NCBI GenBank assembly: GCA_963725395.1
Contig: CAVRYH010000009.1
Span: 62,001 to 126,000, forward strand
DNA from: Bog-756 sp963725395
GTDB lineage: Bacteria; Actinomycetota; Acidimicrobiia; Acidimicrobiales; RAAP-2
Length of the DNA: 64,000 nt
Direction: 5' to 3'
Shown here: positions 43,947 through 51,300 of the stretch, in pieces
Layout of the letters: the number at the start of each line of letters is the position of its first letter
Numbering within the stretch: the first letter of the stretch is position 1
The notes under the pieces: generated by a model
Told to the model about the DNA's origin: nothing
Seen by the model: the letters and a program-made list of their open reading frames with translations, nothing else
Databases searched by the model: none
Position numbers and translations under genes: made by a program

Positions 43947-44039
43947 GTCCTGAGGCGCGGCCGGGCCGGGCCCACAGGGTTCGACACGAGACGGCCGAAT
44001 CAGGAAACGATCAATTCACAACACGTTGAAGGAGTGGAG

Positions 44040-44273
44040 ATGGCAGAGGAGTCAGGTCCGAAGGCAGGCGTAAAGGGTGCACTGGAAGACGTCAAGGGCA
44101 AAGCCAAAGAAGCGGTGGGCGCTGTGTCCAACAACGACAGTCTCCGAGACGAGGGTCGAGCGCAACAGGACAAGGCGGCAGCAGAGCGCGACGTAGCGGC
44201 CAAGGAGGCACAAGCCGACGAGGCCCGGGCCAAGGCTCGCGGCCATGAGGCCGAGGAGCGCTCCCACCAATAA
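44040..44273 (+). CDS. CsbD-family stress protein
   Basis: A 77-residue, highly charged, helical protein. KAGVKGALEDVKGKAKEAVG is the CsbD signature; the remainder is an Ala/Glu/Lys/Asp-rich helix rich in Gln and Arg with a His-containing end. CsbD proteins are small soluble general-stress proteins of unknown mechanism. GGAG lies 5 bases before the ATG at 44040. A SigB-like promoter is present upstream and a strong hairpin follows. Confidence 0.85.
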   Translation: MAEESGPKAGVKGALEDVKGKAKEAVGAVSNNDSLRDEGRAQQDKAAAERDVAAKEAQADEARAKARGHEAEERSHQ

Positions 44274-44384
44274 GGGTCTTGGCGATGTCTCTGATCCCCC
44301 AGTTGGCGGACGACGGCCACAAGGGGACCGACGGAGTCCAAAGCCTCCCATCCGGCGAGGGCCCGGTTGGATGCCCGAAGAGGT

Positions 44385-44436
44385 GGAGTCACGACATCAC
44401 TGGATCCCCTGTCAACCAGTGATGTCGTGACACTCC
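44385..44436. terminator. long inverted repeat between convergent genes, probable bidirectional terminator
   Basis: GTCACGACATCACTGG (44388-44403) pairs perfectly with 44416-44431 around a 12-base loop. GGA/TCC extend the stem past a small bulge. It lies between the 3' ends of the csbD-like gene (plus) and the YtxH-like gene (minus), where it could stop transcription from both sides. There is no T-tract. Confidence 0.55.
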
Positions 44437-44490
44437 GGTCAGCCGGCGGCAAGCAACCCCGCGCTCACGGTTCGGTCACTCGCTTCCGAT

Positions 44491-44871
44491 TCAGTGATCC
44501 CGTCCGGTCGCGGCATCCACCTTGGCCGTCGTCTCGGCGAGAGCGTGCTCTGCCACGTCGCGACCCCGACTGGCTGCCGCGCCCAACCGCTCGATTCCGT
44601 CAGCCGCCGCTTCTCGCAGCTTGTCGCTCTGGAAGGCCGTGACATTCTTCACCCGACCGGAGAGGTCGGCACCCTGAACCCTGCCGGCATTGTCCGCCAC
44701 CACATGACCGACCGAGTCCCGGACCTTGGACGCGACGTCAGGCGCCTGCTGGATTGCCCTCTCCCCCAGGGCGCCAGCTGTGACGGCTCCCCAGTTCAGC
44801 CCGTCCAGGGCCAGTCCGGCGGCAGCTCCCGTCAGTCCCCCGATTATCAGTCCCTTCCACACGTTTCTCAT
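44491..44871 (-). CDS. YtxH-like small membrane-associated stress protein
   Basis: The 126-residue protein starts MRNVWKGLIIGGLTGAAAGLAL, a Gly-rich membrane helix as in YtxH-type general-stress proteins. A long amphipathic helical tail follows, with repeated Ala/Asp/Lys/Val patterns (APDVASKVRDSVGHVV, KLREAAADGIERLGAAA). GAGGAGC just upstream favours the ATG at 44871 over the one at 44883. Placement beside csbD supports a stress role; no SigB-like pair was found for it. Confidence 0.65.
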   Translation of the reverse strand: MRNVWKGLIIGGLTGAAAGLALDGLNWGAVTAGALGERAIQQAPDVASKVRDSVGHVVADNAGRVQGADLSGRVKNVTAFQSDKLREAAADGIERLGAAASRGRDVAEHALAETTAKVDAATGRDH

Positions 44872-45088
44872 TTCGCTCCTCAAATGGGTAGACGACTATC
44901 TGTCGAGCTACCTGTACCCGAGGAGCGGGCGGTCCATGCACGGGGAGGGGTTGGGAACCTGCCATCACCGGCGGCGCCTCGACGCCGCCGATGGACCGGT
45001 CGGGAACGGCGGATCGGGATGATCCCTGGAGTCGTCACGGGAATGCCGTCGGCGGCAAGCTCCTGCTGCGACGATGCGGCCGTCGACC

Positions 45089-45460
45089 TCACTTCACTGA
45101 ACGAGGAATGATCCGACAGGGGATCTCGGCCTTCTCGTTGACGTGATAGCTGCTGCAGATCCGGTGGTACCCGTCTGCCACCCATAGAGGATCTCCGGAG
45201 ATCAGCAGGACCGGGGACAGCTTCGATCCGAACTTGATCTTTTCCAGGTCGGAGGCCACCTCGGAATCATCGGCGGGCAACAGGGGCAGATGCGCGGCTC
45301 GGAGCAGGTCCTTGGCCGCGTAACGAACGAGCTTCTTGTGCTTCCTCAACGCCCTGGCCAGCTTGGTGGCATCGCCCGGCCCTACCAACAGCGACAAATA
45401 GGACTCGGCGGCGGGGAAATCCTGATCTTCCGGTTCAGATTTCCAGTGCTCGGAGCCCAC
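45089..45460 (-). CDS. ParB/sulfiredoxin-fold-like small protein
   Basis: The product has 123 residues. The C-terminal half contains KLSPVLLISGDPLWVADGYH and RICSSYHVNEKAEIPCRII, the pattern of ParB/Srx-like domains in which a DGYHR motif follows a PVL-strand. The N-terminal half is helical and basic (KLARALRKHKKLVRYAAKDL). The GTG at 45460 follows GGAGG. Function is unknown; the neighbours are stress proteins. Confidence 0.6.
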   Translation of the reverse strand: MGSEHWKSEPEDQDFPAAESYLSLLVGPGDATKLARALRKHKKLVRYAAKDLLRAAHLPLLPADDSEVASDLEKIKFGSKLSPVLLISGDPLWVADGYHRICSSYHVNEKAEIPCRIIPRSVK

Positions 45461-45510
45461 GGCCCCCTCCAAGTTGTCGGAACGGCGGTCCACGGCCGCT
45501 GAGGGAATCC

Positions 45511-45675
45511 CTACCACCGGTAGAACCGGTGGCGCCCGGCGGTCTCGCCGCGTCCGAGGCCCACCCCCACGAGCCACGCCACGAACAGCACCACGGCGGC
45601 GATCCACAGGACATGGATCGCGAATCCAGCACCGGCAAAGATCAGAACCAGAAGAAGTGCCAGCAGGATGATCAT
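45511..45675 (-). CDS. small hydrophobic membrane protein (54 aa)
   Basis: A 54-residue protein with two membrane helices (MIILLALLLVLIFAGAGFAI and LWIAAVVLFVAWLVGVGLG) and a short tail ending RHRFYRW. This plan matches the lmo0937/DUF5670-like hydrophobic proteins common in soil bacteria. GGAGG lies 6 bases before the ATG. A GTTT-N15-GGGTAG promoter pattern is just upstream, fitting stress induction. Confidence 0.75.
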   Translation of the reverse strand: MIILLALLLVLIFAGAGFAIHVLWIAAVVLFVAWLVGVGLGRGETAGRHRFYRW

Positions 45676-45706
45676 CTCCGCCTCCTTAATCAGCGTGGCC
45701 CTCCAT

Positions 45707-45731
45707 CTACCCCGGTCGGGACCGCACAAAC
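45707..45731 (-). promoter_or_regulatory. SigB-like promoter of the 54-aa hydrophobic protein gene
   Basis: On the minus strand GTTT (45731-45728), 15 bases, then GGGTAG (45712-45707), about 32 bases before the start codon. Confidence 0.55.
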
Positions 45732-45773
45732 CGGGGAACCCCGGGCGGCGGCACCGGTTTCACCCGGCTTCCG

Positions 45774-45798
45774 GTGTGATCCGGCTTCTGTCGGGTAC
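45774..45798 (+). promoter_or_regulatory. SigB-like promoter of the LapA-domain gene
   Basis: GTGT (45774-45777, one mismatch to GTTT), 15 bases, then GGGTAC (45793-45798). It is back-to-back with the minus-strand promoter at 45707-45731. Confidence 0.45.
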
Positions 45799-45855
45799 AA
45801 GACCACAGTTGATCGCAGCTCGTAAACCTCAACTCAAATGGTCAGGAGTTTCGCC

Positions 45856-46242
45856 ATGGGTCCAGTGCAACGGACAAACGAGGCGGTGAGCGAGGGGTCG
45901 GGGGACCGGGAGCCACCGGCCGCAGCTATCGATGAATCGGGATCTGAAGATGCGGAGCAGGCGAAGCCGGCCCCCGTCGAACACGCTGTCCCCACCCGGG
46001 TGAGTGCCAGCTGGACGGCCGTCGTGATCGCGGTGGTGGTGCTGATCCTCCTGGTGATCTTCATTGCCGAGAATACCCAGCGTTCGACCGTGAACTTTCT
46101 CGGGGTCCACGGTCACGCCCCCACCGCGGTCGTGCTGCTCATCGCCGCCGTCGCCGGTGGTGGGTTCGTCGCCGTCGTGGCGATTGCGCGGATACTCCAA
46201 TTGCGGCACAGGGTCTCGAAGAACGCCCGGCGGATCAGCTAG
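45856..46242 (+). CDS. LapA-domain (DUF1049) membrane protein
   Basis: The 128-residue protein has an acidic disordered N-terminus, then two membrane helices (WTAVVIAVVVLILLVIFIAE and AVVLLIAAVAGGGFVAVVAI) with ENTQRSTVNFLG between them, as in the LapA/DUF1049 family, and a basic tail. Known LapA proteins act in envelope and LPS assembly in Proteobacteria; the actinobacterial role is unknown. The ATG at 45856 has AGGAG 7 bases upstream. A small membrane-protein gene follows directly. Confidence 0.75.
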   Translation: MGPVQRTNEAVSEGSGDREPPAAAIDESGSEDAEQAKPAPVEHAVPTRVSASWTAVVIAVVVLILLVIFIAENTQRSTVNFLGVHGHAPTAVVLLIAAVAGGGFVAVVAIARILQLRHRVSKNARRIS

Positions 46243-46386
46243 ATGCCGGCGGTAATGCTCACCCTGGTGCTCCTGGCCGGATTCGTCGCTGTCGCCCTCC
46301 TGCGCTTGGTGGCGGCGATCTTCAGTGTCGTGTTGACGCTCTCCGGCGCTGCATTTGCGGTATGGCTGATCCGGGGGGGCAGATAG
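46243..46386 (+). CDS. small membrane protein (47 aa) downstream of the LapA-domain gene
   Basis: The ATG at 46243 follows immediately on the stop codon of the LapA-domain gene. The 47 residues are almost wholly hydrophobic (MPAVMLTLVLLAGFVAVALL, then VLTLSGAAFAVWLIRGG), enough for one or two helices. The abutting position indicates translational coupling. I know no family for it. Confidence 0.5.
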   Translation: MPAVMLTLVLLAGFVAVALLRLVAAIFSVVLTLSGAAFAVWLIRGGR

Positions 46387-46469
46387 GGCCTGGGACGACG
46401 ACCCTCCAAGGGCGGGCCAGACCGGAGGGGCCGCCGTCATTCCGGCACGGTCACCCGATGGTTGCGTCG

Positions 46470-46847
46470 TCAGCGATCGATGTCGCCGGCCAGTTCTTCG
46501 AGATCCCCGACCGTGACCGTCAGCGCCGAGTGCCCTTTGGGACCCAGCAGGGACGGGACACGCTCGTGGAAGTGCACGCAGACCCCGGCCTCGCAGTTGG
46601 TGCCGAAGGTCAGCCCGTCGTCCGCAAAGGACCGCCTTGCCCCGATCGCGGTCCACCAGCGGTAATCCCTCGTGATGTGCGCCTCTTCGATGTTGTCGAG
46701 AGTCGTTTCCAGCTTCAAGAACCCGAAGGTGGCCCGGAACTTGCCGTCGTCACCGATGCTCACGCCGTCCTTCGAGGGCCGCAGGGCGAAGAGGACCAAG
46801 AGGGGGGCGAACCGTTTGTCCACCGCGTAAGTGAAGTGACGATCCAC
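46470..46847 (-). CDS. conserved-looking hypothetical protein (125 aa)
   Basis: The 125-residue protein starts with a GTG and opens DRHFTYAVDKRFAPLLVLFA. Strands such as KFRATFGFLKLETTLDNIEE and GLTFGTNCEAGVCVHFHERV suggest a PH-like or antiparallel beta domain. Two cysteines lie close together (NCEAGVC). No signal peptide or membrane helix. Function unknown. Confidence 0.55.
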   Translation of the reverse strand: MDRHFTYAVDKRFAPLLVLFALRPSKDGVSIGDDGKFRATFGFLKLETTLDNIEEAHITRDYRWWTAIGARRSFADDGLTFGTNCEAGVCVHFHERVPSLLGPKGHSALTVTVGDLEELAGDIDR

Positions 46848-47125
46848 AGGAACGGGAGTCTATGCCCCCACCGAGAATCGCCCTGCCGTGGGCCGGCACC
46901 CACCCGAGCCGACCGCCGTCTGCACCCATGACTGTCCCGTGGGGGCGTCGGACCACCACGCTCCTCCCCGGACCCCGGTTCTGCCGCGATCCTCGGGAGC
47001 TGGGAATCCCTCCGTGAGGGTCCGTGGCTCGGCGTGGCTCGCCGGCCCACTCCACCGGCGACTCAGCTGCCGGGGGCCCGTCGGCCGTGAACTCATGGCA
47101 CCGGGCGCACCAGGCGGACCGGTCG

Positions 47126-47641
47126 TCACCAATGGCCGCGGTGCACCACCTCGTCGAAGGGGCGACGATCGGACCTCTTGATCGACCGCAGCGGTCGATC
47201 GCCGGGGTAGCCGAACGCGATCATGTAGGCACAGGTGTGGTCGGCCGGATTCCCGAGGATCTGTCGGCACGCCTCTTGATCTCCCACCGCCGAGTGGGCG
47301 CTTCCGATGCCAAGATCCGTGGCGGCCAGCAACATCTCCATGGTCGCCTGTCCGAGGTCGTACTGGTCGATCGTCAGATACCGCTCGGCCTCGGGCTCGG
47401 GCAGGACGAGCACGACGGCTGCCTTGGCGCTCGCCAGGTGGCCTGCGCCCACCCACACCCTCGAACGTGCTTGCAGCTTCTCAGGGTCGGTCACGAGTAC
47501 GAAGTCCCACTTCTGTCGGTTCGACGCCGAGGGCGAGCGCCACCCGGCCTCGAGGATCCGGTCCAGGTCCTCAGCGGCGATCGGCCGATCGTCGTAGGTG
47601 CGGACGTTGCGGCGAGCCCGAATGGCGTCCCAGGTTTCCAC
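47126..47641 (-). CDS. nitroreductase family protein
   Basis: The product has 171 residues. VETWDAIRARRNVRTYDDRP is the family N-terminus with FMN-contacting Arg residues; WRSPSASNRQKWDFVLV and LAATDLGIGSAHSAVGD carry further FMN-site positions, and HTCAYMIAFGYPGDRPLRS completes the fold. It should use FMN and NAD(P)H to reduce nitro or similar groups. The GTG at 47641 is chosen as the first codon of the conserved domain; upstream frame is open, so a longer start is possible. Confidence 0.8.
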   Translation of the reverse strand: METWDAIRARRNVRTYDDRPIAAEDLDRILEAGWRSPSASNRQKWDFVLVTDPEKLQARSRVWVGAGHLASAKAAVVLVLPEPEAERYLTIDQYDLGQATMEMLLAATDLGIGSAHSAVGDQEACRQILGNPADHTCAYMIAFGYPGDRPLRSIKRSDRRPFDEVVHRGHW

Positions 47642-47954
47642 GCGGCCAAGTGCTAGCCAGCGGCGGGGAGTGCCCACCGGGTGCGCCACCCCGTTGCCCA
47701 GGGAACCCCGGCGGCCGGCCGTCGTCCGGCTTCCACGGACCGCCACCCGGCGCATTCCGGCCTCATCGACGAGACAGACGAGATCGGCCACCTCAATGAG
47801 CCATCCGGGCTCTCCGCGCCCCGGGAGGTTATTGACCAAGACACTCCGAAGGTGCTGACGAGCAGGCGTTGCTCCGCGTCGCCGAACGGTAGGGCCTGGC
47901 CAGTGCTCGGCGAGAGGACAGCCGGTCGCCGTGCTCAGACCGGGGGCGACACCG
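47642..47954. other. 313-base intergenic region
   Basis: It lies between the nitroreductase start and the 3' end of the GGDEF-EAL gene, both on the minus strand. The open frame upstream of the nitroreductase (PGWLIEVADLVCLVDEAGMR) shows some protein-like character but no known domain. No terminator is obvious. Confidence 0.3.
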
Positions 47955-50231
47955 TCATGGCGGCGACCCCCGACGTCCCGCCACGGGGCCGATGCCCGAG
48001 AAAGGAGTTCCCGAATCCGCGACGCGCTCCGCCTCGGTCAGGAGCTCCGGGATGGTCGATGCGTCCACAGGCTCGGAGAACCAGAACCCCTGTCCTTGCT
48101 CGCAGCGGACGCCGCGGAGCATGTCGAGGTGGCCACCGGTTTCGATGCCCTCGGCCAGCGTCGCCACGCCGAGCACCTGTCCGAGCTCGACCAGCGTGCG
48201 GATGAAGCCGAGCGACTCCGGAGAATCGTTCATGGCGGCGACGAAGGACCGGTCGATCTTTAGCGTATCCACGGGGAAGCGCTGCAGGTAGGCAAGCGAC
48301 GAATAGCCGGTGCCGAAGTCGTCGATGGCGATGCGGATCCCGAGGTCCTTCAGGAGCCGGAGCGTGTCGACGATCCCGTCTGCGTCGCGCATCAACGTGG
48401 TTTCGGTGACCTCGAGGGTGAGGAACCCGGCATCGATTCCGGTGGCCGAAAGGACGTCACGCACCTGCCCGACGAAGTCCTCCCTCTCGAGCTGGCGAAC
48501 CGACACGTTGACGGAAATGGCAATCGGACTCCCTTGATCACGCCACGCCACGGCTTGCCGACAGGCCTCGTCCAGCACCCAGCGCCCGACCGGAACCACC
48601 ATTCCGGTCTCCTCGAGCATCGGCACGAACTCGGTGGGTCCGACCACGCCCCGCGTCGGATGACGCCAGCGGAGGAGGGCCTCGACTCCGCAAAGCCGGC
48701 CGCTCTCGAGATCGAGGACCGGTTGGTAGACCAGGAAGTACTGCTCAAGTTCGAGCGCCGAGCGCAGATCGATCTCCAGGCCGAGCCGGTCGACGACGTC
48801 GACGCGCATCTGCGGATCGAAGACCATGTGGCGGTGCTTTCCGGCGGCCTTGGCCCGGTACAGGGCGATGTCGGCGTCCCGCAGCAACTCCTGGGCGGAC
48901 GCCCGGTTCCCGGTGGCGATGCCGACACTGGTGGACACGGTGAGAGGCACTCCATCGTGGCCCTCGAGAAAGAACGGCTCAGAGAGGGCGGCACCCAGCC
49001 GTTCGGCGATCCGCTCAGGAGAAGGATCGGTGGCGGCAATCTCGGTGAGGACGACGAACTCGTCGCCCCCCAGCCGTCCGACCGTCTCCCCGGCGCGCAA
49101 CACCTCGCTGAAACGCTCACCGACCTTTCGGAGCAACTCGTCGCCGGCGAGATGGCCGAGACTGTCATTGACCGCCTTGAAGTCGTCCAGATCGGCGTAC
49201 AGTGCTGCCGGCAGGGCCGAAGACCGTCGGCATCGGAGCAGCATCTGCTCGGCACGGTCGAGAACGAGCGTGCGGTTGGGCAGGCCGGTCAACGAGTCGT
49301 GGAGGGCCTGATGCCTGAGCTCCGCTTCTGCCAGGTCGCGAGCCTCTTCGGCCTGCTTCTGCCTCGTGGTGTCGAGAATCACCCCATCGAGCCATGCCGG
49401 GTTGCCCAGCGGATCCCGGACCACCCGACCGTGCTCGGACACCCTCCGAACACTGCCGTCGGCATGGAACAGCCGGTACTCGAGCGAGTAGGAAGTTCCG
49501 CGTTCGAGCACCTCTTCGATCGTCCGGTTGACCAGCTCCCCGTCGTCGGGATGAAGCAGCTTCCCGAACGTCATCGGACCCCCCGGGAGGAACGCACGGG
49601 CCGGATGGCCGAGCAGGACCTCGACGTAGTCGCTGATGAAGATCATGTTCCACGGCTCACGGCACTCCGAGCGGTAGACGATCCCGGGGATGTCGGCCAC
49701 CACCGACCTGAGCTGCGTCTCCGCCCGGTGGCGGGCAGTGTCGTCGAGTCTGGGCCTCGTGACGTCGAGGAGGATCCCGTCGACCGAGGCTGGCACCCCG
49801 GCATCGTCGAGCACGACCTGCCCACTCTCCATGACCCACCGCTGACCGCCGTCGGCGCGGGTGATCCGGTACTCAGCCGCATAGGAACCCGAGTCCGCGA
49901 TCCCCTCGGTGATGTCGGCGACCACGTCCTCCCAGCGCTCGATACGGAGGACCGATTCGTAGGCGCCGGGGGCGCCGGCAGCGAGATCGCCCGGCGCGTA
50001 GCCTGTCAGTCCCCCGATCTGGTCGCTCACGAACTGCATCACCCAGGGCTCTGCGCCACTGCGACGGAACAGGGCTCCGGGGAGGTTGCCGACCACCTGG
50101 GGGGCGTGAACCCCGGCCCCTTGGTGCTCATGGGCCACCGGCCCTCCGGCGGCGACATCGAGCGTCACGGCCTTGCCCCGGTGCACATGGGTCAGGTATC
50201 GACAGGTCCGAGGCTGCGCTTGAGGGACCAC
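47955..50231 (-). CDS. PAS-PAS-GGDEF-EAL cyclic-di-GMP signalling protein
   Basis: The 758-residue cytoplasmic protein has two PAS-type sensor domains (about 50-165 and 175-295, each with a YRITRADG or YRLFHADG PAC-like stretch), a GGDEF domain with intact GRLGGDEFVV active site, and an EAL domain with GVEALLRWRHP, IDDFGTGYSS and TLAEGIET, which keep the catalytic metal-binding residues. It may both make and break cyclic-di-GMP in response to a ligand or redox signal. The exact start is uncertain, since the first ~45 residues are not part of a domain. Confidence 0.88.
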   Translation of the reverse strand: MVPQAQPRTCRYLTHVHRGKAVTLDVAAGGPVAHEHQGAGVHAPQVVGNLPGALFRRSGAEPWVMQFVSDQIGGLTGYAPGDLAAGAPGAYESVLRIERWEDVVADITEGIADSGSYAAEYRITRADGGQRWVMESGQVVLDDAGVPASVDGILLDVTRPRLDDTARHRAETQLRSVVADIPGIVYRSECREPWNMIFISDYVEVLLGHPARAFLPGGPMTFGKLLHPDDGELVNRTIEEVLERGTSYSLEYRLFHADGSVRRVSEHGRVVRDPLGNPAWLDGVILDTTRQKQAEEARDLAEAELRHQALHDSLTGLPNRTLVLDRAEQMLLRCRRSSALPAALYADLDDFKAVNDSLGHLAGDELLRKVGERFSEVLRAGETVGRLGGDEFVVLTEIAATDPSPERIAERLGAALSEPFFLEGHDGVPLTVSTSVGIATGNRASAQELLRDADIALYRAKAAGKHRHMVFDPQMRVDVVDRLGLEIDLRSALELEQYFLVYQPVLDLESGRLCGVEALLRWRHPTRGVVGPTEFVPMLEETGMVVPVGRWVLDEACRQAVAWRDQGSPIAISVNVSVRQLEREDFVGQVRDVLSATGIDAGFLTLEVTETTLMRDADGIVDTLRLLKDLGIRIAIDDFGTGYSSLAYLQRFPVDTLKIDRSFVAAMNDSPESLGFIRTLVELGQVLGVATLAEGIETGGHLDMLRGVRCEQGQGFWFSEPVDASTIPELLTEAERVADSGTPFSGIGPVAGRRGSPP

Positions 50232-50430
50232 GGGCGGGCAGCGGGGTGGCCATTACCAATCTCACCTGGGGATATCCACCGGGATGGTGGCGATCGGTGG
50301 CACCGTCGTCGAGGGCCCGTGCCACCCCGCCCGTTCACAGGTCTCCATCGAAGGCCCAGGGAGGGGCCCGGGGAGGCTGGCGGCCCCGGTCCCGTTGTCC
50401 GCGGCGGTCTGTTGGCGTCAGAATCTGGGG

Positions 50431-51270
50431 GTGCTCACTCGCTCCTCCGGATTCCTAACGCTCCGCTCCGACCCGGTCGCCCCTTCGGCGGAGAGCCTGC
50501 AGTCCGAGGGGTTCGTCCTCCTCGAGCGCGTGTTCTCCGCCACCGAGGTCGCCGCCCTGTGTGCCGATGTCGAGCGGGTCTTCGACGAGTACCCACCCGA
50601 TGAGCGGGGAGACACGCCCGAGGAGGCGGCCCCGTTCCGCTACGAGATGCTCAACCGGAGCGGCCCCGTCCAAGGCGCCATCGGCCATCCGAGGATCCTC
50701 GAGGCCGTCGAACCCCTCCTCGGGGACGACTGCCACGTCATCGCCAACACCGCCTGGTGGCAGCCCCCGGGCAACAACGACCACCTCGGGCGCTTCTGGC
50801 ACATCGACGCCGGGCCGCACGTCCCCCGGGAACACGGCGTCCCCTGGGACACCCGGATCCCGTATCCCGTATTCGCCGTCGCGGCCCACATCTATCTTTG
50901 GGACTGTCCGATCGGGGCGGGCCCGACCGGAGTGATCCCCGGGAGTCACACCTCGGGGCAGATCCCTCCCATGGACCGCGTTGACGACGTGGGTCTCGAG
51001 TGGGAAGGCCGAGGTGCCGTCCCCCTGGTCGCCAAGGCCGGTGACGTCGCACTCTTCGTCTCGGACATCTGGCACCGACGATTGCCACCCGGCCCCGGTG
51101 ACGCCGGCCGGATGTTCATCCAGTGCCACTACGGACGCCGCGATCTGGCCCAACGGATCAGACCCACCTCCGAGGTCAACCATCTGTCGGACGAGGCGGT
51201 GGCCCGTGCCCGGTCTCCGCGGGACAAGACCCTGGCCGGCCTCCATCCGCTGGGTTTCTACGACGGCTGA
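50431..51270 (+). CDS. phytanoyl-CoA dioxygenase (PhyH) family protein
   Basis: The 279-residue Fe(II)/2-oxoglutarate-type oxygenase has HIDAGPH with His124 and Asp126, and a distal SDIWHRRLP (about 212); together these form the 2-His-1-carboxylate iron site. GPTGVIPGSHTSG and an Arg further on are typical of the PhyH family and its 2-oxoglutarate site. The substrate is unknown. The GTG at 50431 is chosen because the upstream extension is Pro/Gly/Arg-rich and unlike the family. Confidence 0.78.
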   Translation: MLTRSSGFLTLRSDPVAPSAESLQSEGFVLLERVFSATEVAALCADVERVFDEYPPDERGDTPEEAAPFRYEMLNRSGPVQGAIGHPRILEAVEPLLGDDCHVIANTAWWQPPGNNDHLGRFWHIDAGPHVPREHGVPWDTRIPYPVFAVAAHIYLWDCPIGAGPTGVIPGSHTSGQIPPMDRVDDVGLEWEGRGAVPLVAKAGDVALFVSDIWHRRLPPGPGDAGRMFIQCHYGRRDLAQRIRPTSEVNHLSDEAVARARSPRDKTLAGLHPLGFYDG

Positions 51271-51300
51271 AGGGCGCTCAGCACCCCGTCGCCCTACCGG

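Noticed and set aside
44917..44940. GTACCC upstream of the YtxH-like gene as another SigB-like -10
   Set aside because: At 15-17 bases there is no GTTT-like -35, so it does not meet the pattern used for the other promoters.
48534..50603. 689-codon open frame antisense to the GGDEF-EAL gene
   Set aside because: Low-complexity composition (His, Arg, Pro, Val) and no motif; the opposite strand carries intact GGDEF and EAL active sites.
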